From Fragum whitleyi (taxonomy: Eukaryota; Mollusca; Bivalvia; Cardiida; Cardiidae), in assembly GCA_948146395.1 (NCBI GenBank), contig OX411543.1, positions 27,482,026-27,546,025 on the forward strand: a stretch of 64,000 nt of DNA. Direction: 5' to 3'. A program made the translations under genes and the position numbers. Numbering within the stretch: position 1 is the first letter of the stretch; each line of letters opens with the position of its first letter. Under the pieces are notes generated by a model, which saw nothing but the letters and a program-made list of their open reading frames with translations, did not search any database and was not told the DNA's origin. Below, piece after piece: positions 11,052 to 22,830 of this stretch.

Positions 11052-11912
11052 TTAATATTACATCATCGAGAAGAATGTCTGGAATATACTCCGACATTTT
11101 TAAAGTTTGATGCCTTTGTTAAGCGCTTTAGGCTTAACGATTTGTACAGGGTCTTACAAAAATTATTGAGGAAAGACAGAAGAATTAAATAGAAACATAA
11201 AATTAGAATTTAAAATGTGTTAAATGATACACTTTCGACGATTTCTTCATTTCCAGGCAAAACAAATAAAATTAAGAATAAGAATATATTCGTCTTTCTG
11301 CAGTATTAACTAAGATTAAATAGTATCAAAGTCACCTTTCACCTTTTCGTGCCATTCAACCCGTTGAACGATTTTCACATGATGATTTATATAAACCGTT
11401 GCGTACAGATTTTTCATTCGAAATTTAAACCGGTGAGTACAAATATATCCCTATACCGCACTGTACAGCGATTTAGTTTCGGTTTTAACTGTAGCGTACA
11501 CCATCGGAATTTTCAAGTGTCTATATTTCCTAGACAAGGGGCTAGATCCAATACATTCTGGGTCATATTTAGGGAGATATCTTGTCCCCATCCACCGCCA
11601 CATTTGATTTTGCCGGTGCGGTCATTTTAAGGAAAATATGGCCATTTCTACTTTCGTTTTGCGCTTCAATTTTAAATGTCATCAAAACACAATGTTTGAA
11701 GCTGTATTACACACGGACGGTGCTATAGGACGTTTAATCATTAGGTACGATGGATGATGTATTCAAATCTGATTGCGTAAATGTTGTCATTATCTTACAG
11801 GATGATAGATTAAATCAGCATCGAACAAAAATAAAGAACACTTACTTTTTCACGAATTTGAATATACCGTTGCAAACTACCGTACAGAGTTTCCATACAG
11901 TGTTGATGTCAA
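11052..11912 (-). repeat. Right arm of the 860 bp inverted repeat
   Basis: Mirror of 9352-10210. Shared landmarks include GGTGAAAGGTGACTTTGATA, CGGTGAGTACAAATATATCC and the complement of CACTGTATGGAAACTC at its outer edge. Confidence 0.85.
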
Positions 11913-11979
11913 ACATGCGATTCCCCGTGAGTACATGGTGAGTTGTTAATGACATTATCGATTAGTCCTCGTACTAGGG

Positions 11980-12113
11980 TTAACCCTTTCCTGTTTAATC
12001 CCTGCTTATAATTACGTGCCTGTGATTTTATGATTGAGAAAACATTGTGAAAAAAGAAGAAATTGCTTCTGACAAGCAATTTCTTCCTTTTCCACACTAT
12101 TTCTTCCCTACTG
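11980..12113. mobile_element. MITE family P fragment (TTAA-CCCTTTCCTG)
   Basis: Starts TTAACCCTTTCCTGTTTAAT, followed by the family's ACGTGCCTGTGATTTTAT block and a hairpin around GAAATTGCTTCTGACAAGCA. It matches 43744-43974 up to CTACTGAA and then stops, so the right half is missing. Confidence 0.65.
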
Positions 12114-12164
12114 AAATTGTGATCAAGTATAGTCTAGAATGCACCAAATCGCACCGTTTTTTCA

Positions 12165-12290
12165 AAAATTTTCCGGGGGGGGGCATGCCCCCGGACCCCC
12201 CTAGAAGGGCTTCGCGCCTTCGGCGCTCGCATTCGCTCCTTCGGAGCTCAGTTTTGCCGCACCAATGTAAATAACATGGCTACGCCACTG
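12165..12290. mobile_element. Transposon terminus with GCATGCCCCCGGACCCCCCT block
   Basis: A GC-rich end: a G-run, GCATGCCCCCGGACCCCCCT, GGGCTTCGCGCCTTCGGCGC, TTGCCGCACCAATG and finally GGCTACGCCACTG. It is the likely right end of the composite at 9035-12290. GC content changes sharply from its flanks. Confidence 0.5.
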
Positions 12291-12767
12291 TATGGGAATC
12301 ATAAATTCAGCTTCGATACGGGTTTTATATTTTCTAAGTTGATTCTCTCTAGGGCTTTGCCGTAAATGGCAATTACTTTACAGGTAATTTCGAGATTGTG
12401 TTTCAATCAACGGCACAGAAAACTAATTAATTAACTAAATACATATCTGAATGGAAAATTAAATGGTATTCGTTTAATACAGTATCCTTATGGCTAAGTT
12501 TTATTATATGTCGTTTAATCTTCAAATGACAAGAGGATATTGTTAGATTTTTAGAATTTTTCGTCACAAGAGACATGTACACGTGCTCGTAGAACGTAAA
12601 ATCTTGATATTGATGAAATGATAGAGGGAATTATTTTAGCGATTTATTTAATAGACCCCAATACAGTAATTTAGGCCTTCTGCCCATATACAACATATTT
12701 AAACAATTACTATCGTTATATGTACACATGTAACTCGTAAAAAGTATGTGAACATAAGATATTTACG

Positions 12768-12960
12768 TGACCCCTTTTGCGGAAAGGAGCCGTCTGGTAA
12801 CTCCATAAAATAATTATTTGGAAATAGAACTGGGTTGAGCACAGGGTAGAACTTTCACTCTAGATTCAGAAGAAAATGGTATTTGCAAAAAAAGTTACGA
12901 CCCTGGTCAATCTGTCCGGATCGCGCAGTCTGACCAGGGTCGACACTTTCACGCACTTCA
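12768..12960. mobile_element. MITE family F, copy 1 (GACCCTGGTCAG hairpin)
   Basis: Begins near GTGACCCCTTTTGCGGAAAG. Its core is the hairpin CGACCCTGGTCAATCTG / CGCAGTCTGACCAGGGTCG at 12899-12942, followed by ACACTTTCACGCAC. Related cores lie at 19029, 21394 and 21760. Confidence 0.5.
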
Positions 12961-13022
12961 CAGATGGACATCATTTGCGTGACGAGTCACAATTATACCA
13001 CAGGCCTCTGTTTGATATCGAG

Positions 13023-13469
13023 GGCTCAGTGCGAAACAGTTGTAACTCCCTATATGACTTATGACTTATGAATCTTTATTTCAGACTTATACATATACAG
13101 TACATCGCCTTTATAAAATACAAATTATACATAATTATATCATGTGATACAACCTCGCCCTCTCCCGCACACACATACGTTCTCTCTCTCTTCTATCTAT
13201 CTGCTATATTCATGTAAATTCGAAAATATATTAATGAAAAGTATATTTAATTTTGTAAGATAATAAAACTCTCACTCGAAACGAAATTTTGAGAGAGTTC
13301 TAAGCAATGTAACATGAGATATGTCTTACATCTTAATTTAGTATGTTGCTATGTCGATGCTTTTGTCTATTCTCTCACATAACCAACAGCATCTTCAAAA
13401 GCAAGATAATAATATTAAACATGGAGTAATATATGTTTATAGGGAGTTACAACTGTTTCACGCTGAGCC
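13023..13469. mobile_element. MITE family L, copy 1 (GGCTCAGTGCGAAACAGTT termini)
   Basis: About 447 bp with inverted ends GGCTCAGTGCGAAACAGTTG and CAACTGTTTCACGCTGAGCC, extended by TAACTCCCTATA on the left and its complement on the right. A second, shorter copy is at 23731-23924. The interior is AT-rich and non-coding. Confidence 0.75.
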
Positions 13470-13804
13470 ATCGACATGAAAACAATACAATACAATGGAA
13501 AACATTTTATTGTCTTAAACATTTACATGAAGACAGCAAAACAAACAAATAGTCATGGAAATATGGAGAATCAAATCGTAGTGTATGACAAAAGATTAAC
13601 ATAAGAACACAAATCGTGTGAACAGCTTAACTAATTTCCGCGTAAAAGGCGTAATATAAGAATTTTAGCAAATTTCTGCTGGTATACTTTAATTGATTTG
13701 TTATTAAATTGATTTTTTTAAAACGCACGCGAAACTTTTAAGAAATGAGGCTCTGCTTTGCATTTATACTACTGTAAAAACTAGGATACTATTTTTTAAT
13801 GTTT
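13470..13804. other. Intergenic, nothing recognised
   Basis: AT-rich, no repeat family or exon-like segment identified. Confidence 0.35.
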
Positions 13805-14250
13805 GCATCTGCAATGTCACGGGTAGTTCGATTCCTGGCGACGGAACTCTTCCTTAAGACTATTTATTTGTTTTAGATATTTTGACATTCTTAGACCTAT
13901 GTGGGATAGCAGCTGGAGGCAAGGAAAGTATGTGATAGTTAACTGGTGTGGGAAATACCGGGAATCCATTTTGAGGTCTTCATCCGCCGTTATTATTATG
14001 GTTTAAACCTATTCATTTTACATCGATTGGGAAACAAGTTCTTACAACTCAGATTAATCCCTCTCGATTCTGTTTCCTGGAAAATTCACCAGTACTCGCG
14101 CCGAATGTGTGGGCCCATGAAAGAACCAAGATCGATAGCCGCTCCTGGGAAACGAACTCAGGACCTTTGGTCAAGAGGCCGACGCTCTACCTCTAGACCA
14201 CGGACACCAAACCACACCGCCGTTGAAAGAGTGTTGAATGCGGCGTAAAA
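13805..14250 (+). mobile_element. SINE-A copy interrupted by SINE-B
   Basis: The left part has a B box-like GTAGTTCGATTCC and the SINE-A body (ATAGCAGCTGGAGGC, GAAATACCGGGAATCCATT). The tail resumes at 14225 with GTTGAATGCGGCGTAAA. Bases 13992-14216 are a SINE-B in the opposite direction. The duplicated CCGCCGTT on both sides of SINE-B (13984-13991 and 14217-14224) marks the insertion point. Confidence 0.7.
13992..14216 (-). mobile_element. SINE-B, full-length copy with tRNA-like head
   Basis: On the minus strand the head carries an A box GTGGTCTAGAGGTAGAGC and a B box GAGTTCGTTTCCC, followed by a body ending GGTTTAAACC/TAAAATGAATAGG. It is flanked by the 8 bp target duplication CCGCCGTT, which lies inside a SINE-A. 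Copies occur at 56978-57195 (complete) and 59186-59275 (3' part only). SINEs rely on a LINE reverse transcriptase, none of which is seen here. Confidence 0.75.
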
Positions 14251-14256
14251 CTGCAT

Positions 14257-14485
14257 TTAACCCTTTCCTGTTTTACAAAATTTTGGACCTGTCCAAATTC
14301 AAAGCTTTTGCAGACGAAAATTTAAAGTGGATTTAATTTGAAAAATAACCATTTAGTAAGGTAGAAAATAGTGTGGAAAAAGAAGAAATTGCTTGTCAGA
14401 AGCAATTTCTTCTTTTTTCACAATGTTTTCTCAATCATAAAATCACAGGCACGTAAAAAGCAGGGATTAAACGGCCTAGGGTTAA
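14257..14485. mobile_element. MITE family P, complete copy (TTAA flanks)
   Basis: A 229 bp element flanked by TTAA on both sides. One end reads CCCTTTCCTGTTTTACAAAA. The other ends CAGGGATTAAACGGCCTAGGG, so that end is changed or carries a short insertion. The centre is a hairpin with GAAGAAATTGCTT and AAGCAATTTCTTC. CCCT-type ends at TTAA suggest piggyBac-mediated movement. Confidence 0.7.
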
Positions 14486-15067
14486 ACAAATAATCGAAAT
14501 TTCTCTCGAATACTGAGCTGCTTAAGCTCGCCCCCGACTTGCATTTGGTTTATCTACAGTGAGAGGCTCGCAGTCACCTAGAAAACGCCCCTTGCACATT
14601 CACACCACTCTATTGAATATACGGTCTGCTAGGTCCATTGCCTTTTCGAACTTTAATCATGTAATATATATGCAACGCGACCCGCATAAAATCACGACGG
14701 TACAAAAACTATCAGTTATTGATGAAATGAATATTCACGTAAATTACAGAACGCGCGGCACCTAATTACCATTCCATTTCAACTAATTAAAGATCATATA
14801 GTATTTAGTTATCCATGACAGGTGTCAAGTGATTTTGTTAGAGTTTTCAATTAAAACCTGGTTTTGTATCAATGTAAATGGGTTTTTCAACGCATTTGTT
14901 GAAAATTCCGTTTTAACTAGGAATACACGAGAGAATTTTCTGTGGCGGAAAAGTGCCACTGCTTTTAAAATGATTTATGACTGCTGGCATTATGTAACCC
15001 AGATGTATGCAATGTATAAGTCTTTCTAGTTACTGCATTGATATATCACTAGCATAAATGTAATCAC
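14486..15067. other. Intergenic, nothing recognised
   Basis: Short open frames (14559-14765, 14829-15029) have no recognisable domain or splice context. Confidence 0.3.
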
Positions 15068-15191
15068 ATATCGTCGGCTCCGTTCTTTAAGGACGTATAG
15101 GCTTCTATTTTTTCTTTTATTGCATTTTCGCACACATATGATATTCCCGCGTCTTGTGCGAAAATGCTGGACCTGATAGCTATTCGTATTC

Positions 15192-15222
<31 letters not shown>

Positions 15223-15809
15223 AAAAAGCTTCATGGACTTGTAAGATACGTCATATTCGCACCGGAAGTGGTTGAAAAGTGAAGTTCGAAAATGACGTAT
15301 TGACAAATTTGATAATTGTTCATGTTTCCTTATGATAAAAGTTTATTTTAAAAGATCAGTTTGAAAAAGAACACAACCTTTATCCAGGCCAGATTATTCG
15401 CGTGTCTCAGTTACACACATAAAAATTGTTATATGCGTTTTTCACTTTTTTCGAGAAACGTCTCGTATGCACCCGAAAGGATTTTTTTACTGGCGATTTG
15501 TCTTAAATGTTATATAACATCATTTTTAAGCATTTATCTTTTTTGTCTATACGACATTTTGTGCCGTAAAAATTAAGTGAAAAAATGACGTACTTGACAA
15601 TTTTTTTGTCGTTTTTCTTAAATAACTCATTATAGAGACAAAATTTAATATTTATGACGATATATAATATATCAAGTGATTCGATTTAAAATGTTTTCGA
15701 CCAAAATGGTTGTACAAGTGTTTATAGGTAAAAAGATATCAAGTTAATTCCTTCTCCTGAAAAGTAGGCTTTTCCCGTATTCGTCCTTATAGAACGGAGC
15801 CGACGATAT
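15068..15809. mobile_element. 742 bp inverted-repeat element (ATATCGTCGGCTCCGTTC)
   Basis: Ends are ATATCGTCGGCTCCGTTCTT and its complement, continuing as AAGGACG on the left, giving about 28 bp of near-perfect inverted terminus. The interior contains a C22 run (15191-15212) directly followed by A15, and no transposase. It abuts the next element at 15810 with no spacer. Confidence 0.7.
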
Positions 15810-15955
15810 GACGTTACGCAAGACACTGGTGACCCCCGTAGCGTTTTTAAACCTGTGTGGCCTATTTATAATTCTAGCAATTAAGAATTTTATCGCAATT
15901 ACAAGCTAAAAATGTCGCCGTTTTTTAAAGTGTCACCAGTATCTGGCGTAACGTC
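15810..15955. mobile_element. 146 bp palindromic element (GACGTTACGC termini)
   Basis: Inverted ends GACGTTACGCAAGACACTGG and its near complement ending GGCGTAACGTC. The termini share the CACTGGTGAC / GTCACCAGT block. No second copy in the window. Confidence 0.65.
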
Positions 15956-15969
15956 GCATGCGTAATTAG

Positions 15970-16254
15970 GATTATAAGGGTTTTGAAATGTATACGCAAT
16001 CAGGTGGCGACCATCAAAGAATAAATACGATAAATGCAGTATGTGGACTGGCGCGGACTATGACAAAAGATAAATGCGCTCCGTCCGCTCCCCCTTTTCA
16101 AGTATTAAACGTTGGCGAATAATCAAAACATGGTAACTACAGCTTGATTAAGCTGTAGTTACGTTGTTATGTCATTCATCAACGATATTTTTCGAAAGAG
16201 GATTAATTTCTAGTGCGCACTTGCGTAATGTGCGTAACGGTAGTGACGCCCTTG
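15970..16254. mobile_element. MITE family K, copy 2
   Basis: Aligns with 2781-3057. The right end keeps GTGACGCCCTT; the left end is worn (ATAAGGGTTTTGAAATG). The central hairpin (16133-16162) is perfect: GTAACTACAGCTT, loop GATT, AAGCTGTAGTTAC. Confidence 0.7.
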
Positions 16255-16799
16255 AAGAATATCGCATCAAAAAGTTTCAAGGAAATGTGTGGGACTCGAA
16301 TGATAAACCTTACCATATGTGACTTATTAAACTTAGTTGCATTTTTTTCAAACCAACTTAGTTGCCATTTTTTGAGAACACTAATTATCACTGTTGCTAA
16401 TATGCGCACTGAATGTGCGGTTTTTTTTTTTGTGTGTGTTTTTTTTATAGAAAAAATCTAATTCTAAATTAAAAAGCGAAAAATCTTGGAGGCCAAAGCT
16501 CACCGTGAGTCTTACAATGTCGTGAATGGTATCTTTAAAATATATTCCTTTGCGCAATTTTAACTTGAATTCTATTCTTGTCCACAATTTTCGATCAATA
16601 TTGTGTATGAAAACCTGTCTATAAATTGATAATTATCGCCCTTCGGTCATCAGAGACCATTTTAAGAGTGCCCTACACTTTGAGGGAAATTCAGAATTCT
16701 CGATCCAGCAGTACTGAGTCATCCAAGATTAGCAACAACTGGATCCCGGTCTAGAAAAAATAAGTCGGAGAAATATGCTTAACTTGATTTATTGGTATA
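16255..16799. other. Intergenic, nothing recognised
   Basis: Contains a T-run near 16420 and 16440. Overlapping short frames on both strands have no domain and are treated as chance. Confidence 0.3.
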
Positions 16800-17034
16800 T
16801 TAACGCTTAAACCTTTACCACACAATCACTCCTTTTTACGCCTCTCAAGTAAATACCTTTGGAGAACATTGTGAAAAATGAAGAAATTGCTTTTATCAAG
16901 CAATTTCTTCATTACCAACAATGTTTTCTGACCTAAAAGACAAGACAAATCAAATTCCATCAACTTGAATTTGTCGTCTGCAAATTCTTTCAATTTGGAC
17001 TAGTCTAAAATATTGCTGTGTGGGAATGGGTTAA
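16800..17034. mobile_element. Diverged MITE family P copy
   Basis: Flanked by TTAA. It keeps the central GAAGAAATTGCTT / AAGCAATTTCTTC hairpin and the right end GGGAATGGGTTAA, but the left end has drifted. It shares TCGTCTGCAAATTCTTTC with the other P copies. Confidence 0.5.
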
Positions 17035-19028
17035 GCACCATACTAAGTGAGGAGTGGATGCAGGGGCAAAAGTGATTGCGGGGATAGTTCTGGGGTTGGA
17101 TTGGCGATGGGGTGGGGAAGTAAACAACTAGTGATGTTACCGAAATATTGCAGAACTATTACGGATGATTTCTTACGTGCACAGTAGTATTTGAAATCAC
17201 GTAAAATTTTCTACGTAAATAATTGAATATCACAATTCAGAGTGTCACCACTTGTTAGGTTGACTAAAACAGTATTTGAATATGACGAAACCAATGACGA
17301 ATCAAGGATTTCTGTAAAGGGGGTCCGAATATACACATTTCTGCCAGAGTTTTTAAAAGGGAGGTCGGTTTTGGGGGGACTGAGACTCACAAATAAGTAT
17401 TAATAACAAGGACTCCATACACTTTCTGATGTTAAGGGCGCAGTATAAGGTTCCAGTCTAAAAATATTTGAATTGGCCAGAGAAAAAAACAGCATTTCAA
17501 AGGTATTATGAGGGACAGAAAATGTTTTTGTTCACTTAAATAAAATAATAATGCCAGAATGAGACATTTGAGAACGAAGGTCTCAACGGTTTTTTCTTTG
17601 TTTCATTGATACAGACTCAAAATTCGAGTATATGGGCGTCAAAATTTAGCGCAGAACTGTGGATGGGTAAGATCATTCAAAATAGCTAAATATCGGAATG
17701 GATGGGGTATACCTCTTACAACAATAGTTCAATGTACATTAAGTTTGTTATCTATTTATCATGGCATGCTTTGTAAAGAATACTGCATAAGGTATGTGGG
17801 ATATCATTGAAACAGCGCAAAATTGCTGAAAATAGCCCCAATTTGTTGTTGATGTCAGGACAAGAAATACTTAAATACCATGTATTTGAGGATGTGTCTA
17901 TGTATATGCAAGCATCTAGTAATAACTGAAAGCTTTGGACCTAATTAAAGCAAAATTGCATTTCGTTTCATTCCAGACTGCAATTCCAACAGCCTCGGAA
18001 AAGTATTGTGAAGCCTAGTGTGTCGGCTGCGAGAAATTCTGCTTGGAACTCTATATTGCCACCTTAAGTCTGTAGGACCATCTGGAAATCTACTTCAGAA
18101 TAGAATTCATATCTATCCTTGTGTAGCTAATCCATAGAAATTTTAATATTCTAAAAAAATTAATAATAATAATGATAATATAAGATAGAGATACTTTACG
18201 ATGTATTTCTATTGAGTTCTCGGACCCCGGGGTTTAATGTCCCTACTATTACCATTTTTTAATTGAATTTCCCCATTTCAATGAAATAAAAATGCCTCAA
18301 CGGAGGAGTGGGGGTCGTTTGAACCCCCTTGGACCTGTCACTGGAAACAAATCTTCTCGGAATAGCCAAGCCATCTAAGTAGACTCTATATTCAGAAGGC
18401 ATGCGGTTGGTTTTAATGGATAAACTTTAGACGAATGTTTGCCGATGACTTGAACGATTAAAGTAACACATTACCAGGTTAATAATTCACACTGTGAAAT
18501 GGAATGTTTACATGGTAATGAAGGCTGAATAATTGACTTAGACTTTCATTAACTCCTTGTTTGTATCCAGATTCACATCTAAAACTTAGTAATTAACCCA
18601 GTATTGACAATAAGGATTTCTACAGATAAGAATCAGAGAGCGCGCTCGTCTAATTGTTTAATTTGCGACAACTTCTTCAAGCTTCATAAACCTTTCCATT
18701 TTAGTGAAAAGTTATTGGCACTCATGTAAAAAATTCAGCTGCGGTAAAGAGTATTTTAGAGCATTCTTGACATCTATTTTTTAAAACAAAATGAACTTGT
18801 AATTATGATAATTGAATACACTAGGATTTTCTTTTCGGGATATTGTATTGTTAATTTTCTAAGAAAACCGCGGCTTAATTAGCTTTTCGCTACTCTCAGT
18901 GAAATTTTCGTTTTAAGTTTAATGCTTTTGTTAATATTCATAGAGTTTTGGATTAAAATTTGGCGGACTGAATACAGTTTCTCTTGTTGCTTTTAATTTA
19001 CCTACCGATCTTACAGTTATAATAATAA
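17035..19028. other. Intergenic, about 2 kb with nothing recognised
   Basis: No open frame of note, tRNA-like block or clear inverted repeat. A short piece near 17150 (GCAGAACTATTACGGATG) resembles the terminus of MITE family H. Confidence 0.4.
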
Positions 19029-19104
19029 TCTGTGACCCGTCACTCGAAAAGGGACAATCTTGGAAAGGTGAAAGGTATCGACCCTGGTCAGACTGCGCGA
19101 CAAC
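19029..19104. mobile_element. MITE family F, partial copy 2
   Basis: CTGTGACCCGTCACTCGAAA leads to TCGACCCTGGTCAGACTGCG and then stops before the second half of the hairpin. Confidence 0.45.
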
Positions 19105-19329
19105 TTTTAATCAGTTAAGAATTCAACATTCATCACTCGGAATTTTGTCACAACGATTTTCATTTCTTTCGTGTTAATATAAGTTTAAGCTAATTTATAT
19201 TCAAATTGAAATTCAAATTTCTTTAATTTGTGTATTTCGATATTGACGAAAGCTTAAGCTTATATAGTCGCTCTCGAACACCCAATACAGTTATTTTCAC
19301 GTCCCTGATGCTAGTTTCCCATTGCTGCT

Positions 19330-20025
19330 CCGAGCAACTCGATCGCCTAAATTACCCGTAAAACCCCAACCAAGCTCGACCAAAATGCATATACAGTACA
19401 CGACTTCTTCTCGATCCTTTCGCAATCGCAACACAACCTCCAATCCGATTTCTACTCGACCATCCAGGTCTTAACTCAATACTAACTCAATTTCTCCCCG
19501 AACATCCCGATCTCTATACGATCGTTAGTTAAACATGTATTTCCCCGACCACCACCCTTTCGATTTTCGCTCGATCATTCCGACCTAAACTTAAGTTCTA
19601 CCCGATCACTTCCCGATCATCTCGATCATTACTCAACTGTTTCCATACCTGCCCCAAAATAGCGATTGAGAATAGTTGAGTGTGGTGGTGTATCAGCTCA
19701 AGTTCATCGGGATGAGGTCGGGAATAACTCGAGTACAGATATAAAATGATCGTATATAAACATGTCGGATAAAAGATATCAACCCGATCGTGATCGATCA
19801 ATACACGATTGATTCACGACCGGCTCGATCTTGCACCCTAAATAAAATTTTCTTCACGGCCGAACAAGAGTATGTTTGACATGTCAAAATATTCGGATAG
19901 GAAGCCAAATCGATGCCGACCACACTCGATCGATCACGACCTTCCCTGATCACTCATGCCGACCAAACTCGATCAGTACTAGATCGCTTGATCAGGCTCG
20001 ATTGACTTGATCGGATCGTCTATGG
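19330..20025. repeat. GATC/CGATC-dense block
   Basis: I count about 21 GATC words in roughly 700 bp, where random sequence would give about three. Most are in CTCGATC, CCGATC or GATCGATC contexts, in both orientations. There is no fixed period. The block has no recognised gene and ends where the sequence returns to ordinary AT-rich composition near 20030. Confidence 0.6.
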
Positions 20026-20122
20026 GAATAAAAAATGAGAGAGATGCAATGAACACATTTGCCATCCAATTCTACAGCTGAGTGAACTAGGCTTGAGCAT
20101 TTCCATGTTTTGCCTTTTTACA

Positions 20123-20553
20123 GTTAACAACATCGTGAAATTGACAAGGTGAATGCTTTTGGAATTATTAAGGAATGAAATTGATTGAGTGTATGGAGCG
20201 AATTTTGAGTGAATTTAATGGGGGTAATCCAATATCGCAAATTTTTTCAGGATGAACAAAATTAGTGATATTGATTACCTCCCTTTAATAAATATGCATA
20301 CAAGTTCTGTAGATAGCTTCTCATTTCTCGAAGAACCTATTAGACGCTTACAATTTGAATTGTGTCTGTGAGATCGCGAATTTTCTCTATCCAAATTTAT
20401 TTTGAATGACATTGTTGATTCTATATTTTTCAATGGGTTTGAGCGCTTTTGAATGGTATGAGTGAGTGTTTGGAATAAATGAATGGAGCGCCAATTGAGT
20501 GATTTAGAACAGTTTTTTATCGGGATGAATGTCAATATCACGACGTTATTAAC
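20123..20553. mobile_element. Foldback repeat family C, copy 2
   Basis: The inverted-orientation match of 57425-57826. It starts GTTAACAACATCGTGAAATT and ends with TCAATATCACGACGTTATTAA. It contains the GAATGA/GAGTGAGTG-rich words and CCTGA..AACAAAATTWGTGATAT blocks typical of the family. Confidence 0.65.
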
Positions 20554-21001
20554 TGTACACACCCCAACTCGCGTAATATTATTTGGCCCTTCTTGAATTA
20601 TACTGAAATATATCAAGAGAAATTTGTGCAGCTTTAGATCGGAATTTGTATGCTTAAAATGTAATATCGTTTCAAAATTGCGTTATGAAATCCTCTTCAA
20701 TGTGTTACTGTCTGTTCTATATGCAAATTAGTCACATATGTAAGCAGACGGCGTAACAGCTTTAAAAATTCATGTTTAAGAATTGAGCGAAACTACAGTT
20801 AAATTTTGAAGACATATTAATAAGCATTTTTCACGGAGGAATGAAACGTAAATCTAAAATCATTCCAAGGAAAAGATCCCGGGAATAATGAGGGTGCAGT
20901 CATGAAAGCTTTTCGTTTTGCACGTGTAATGTCATGACGCCACAAGTCATCAAGATGAAATTGAGTAAAACAAAAATCAACGAAAAATTAAAACTAGGCA
21001 T
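20554..21001. other. Intergenic, nothing recognised
   Basis: AT-rich, no feature supported. Confidence 0.3.
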
Positions 21002-21002
21002 G

Positions 21003-21057
21003 TTATAATTTGATATTAATACGCAGTGTTTTTCAGCGTTTTATTATCAAATTATAA
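21003..21057. repeat. 22 bp-arm hairpin
   Basis: TTATAATTTGATATTAATACGC (21003-21024) faces its near complement at 21036-21057 across an 11-base loop. Probably the core of a worn foldback element. Confidence 0.55.
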
Positions 21058-21393
21058 TTTGCCCAAAATATATCTGTAGACGATATTGGAAAGGAAAAAA
21101 GGAACATGTATTGAAGAGTATTGACCAAAGTACCACCAGAAGCCAAATTACCCCAAAAATTAAAAAAAAAAATGCTACAAATACTCCCGAGAAAATTTAC
21201 CGTTTACGGAAAAGTCTGAGCGACGTTCCGATTGCCTGAGAAGTATTGTTGTACGATCGTGAATGTCGCAAATGTGGTTTAGAATAACATAGTAGAACCA
21301 AATGTCCGCTACACGAATCAGAGTTACAAAACTGTTCGCTGCTGACGTCTATTCGATCACAGACTGTCATGGTCATGTGACACAGAGGTTTAA

Positions 21394-21510
21394 TTGTGGC
21401 CCGTCACAAGGGACCATCTGGGTAGTGCGAAAAGTTTCGATCCCTGTCAGACTGCGCGGAATGCGCAGACTGACTAGAGTCGAAACTTTGCGCACTTTAC
21501 TAATTTTTCG
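21394..21510. mobile_element. MITE family F, copy 3
   Basis: Arms GTGCGAAAAGTTTCGATCCC and the complementary GAGTCGAAACTTTGCGCAC enclose a TCAGACTGCGCGGAATGCGCAGACTGA stem (21426-21495). Preceded by GGCCCGTCACAAGGGACCAT. Confidence 0.6.
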
Positions 21511-21759
21511 AAACTAGAAAAATTAATCTACCTCCTGTGAAGGATTTTTTTTAGAAAAAAGTAAAAAGCTGGAATGGAAAGTTTGTAAAAAGCCTACTTT
21601 TTTAAGCAGTAGAAGGACAGCAATACTCTTTACTTACACATTTCTAGAAGGAAATCTGTGTTTGAAATTGTGGAAAAAATCTTCCAGACATTGAAATGTC
21701 CATGAAAAGACGGACAGATTCACGGACGTACAGACGAAAGGACAGCCATGACGATTCAC

Positions 21760-21985
21760 ATAAGTGACCCTTCACGTGAAAAGGACTAGCTCGGAAGTCC
21801 TTTGAATACATCTTTTTTTTTGAAAAAGAGGGGTATTATTACCGGACTGCATTCGAAAAAAATGAAAGGGAAGGTAAATTGAACAATAAAACATTTAAAG
21901 AAAAATAAAAAAAAATAGCGTAAAAGATTTGCACCTAAACAGATTGCGCTTCCCGCGCAGTCTGACTAGAATCGACACTCCAAGT
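21760..21985. mobile_element. MITE family F, degenerate copy 4
   Basis: GTGACCCTTCACGTGAAAAG at the left and GATTGCGCTTCCCGCGCAGT / CTGACTAGAATCGACACT at the right match the family core. The middle is A-rich filler. Confidence 0.4.
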
Positions 21986-22219
21986 CATCCTACCCCCCCC
22001 CCCCCCCCCGATACATTAGATCCGTGTGGAGAACAAAATGTTTGAACTCCGTAGTTACGAAATTTTGTAAGCCTATTAAAACCTTTTATTAGAAAATTAA
22101 AATTTTGTCGGGAAATTCTGCATTCACGCATGTTCACTATTTGATAATCAATATTTGAGGGTTTTTTTTTACGCAAAAATGAATTTCTTTGAAAGAATTT
22201 GTCTGTATTATCTTTGATA

Positions 22220-22830
<611 letters not shown>

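Larger units (their letters stand above)
9035..12290. mobile_element. Probable composite transposon containing a long inverted repeat
   Basis: The left end reads GGCATGGGCGTAGACACGGG then TGCGGCA; the right end reads TTGCCGCACCAATG...GGCTACGCCACTG. Reverse-complemented, the right end gives CAGTGGCGTAGCCATG...TGGTGCGGCA, a match in order to the left end. Between them are the arms at 9352-10210 and 11052-11912, plus a piggyBac-like MITE fragment at 11980. No transposase motif was seen. The boundaries are inferred from the termini only. Confidence 0.4.

Noticed and set aside
9648..11630. Two similar open frames (9648-9878 minus, 11349-11630 plus) that look like a conserved protein
   Set aside because: They are the two arms of the inverted repeat, so their similarity reflects DNA duplication and not selection on protein.
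15026..15306. Glycine-rich frames on the minus strand
   Set aside because: They arise from the C22 run in an inverted-repeat element.
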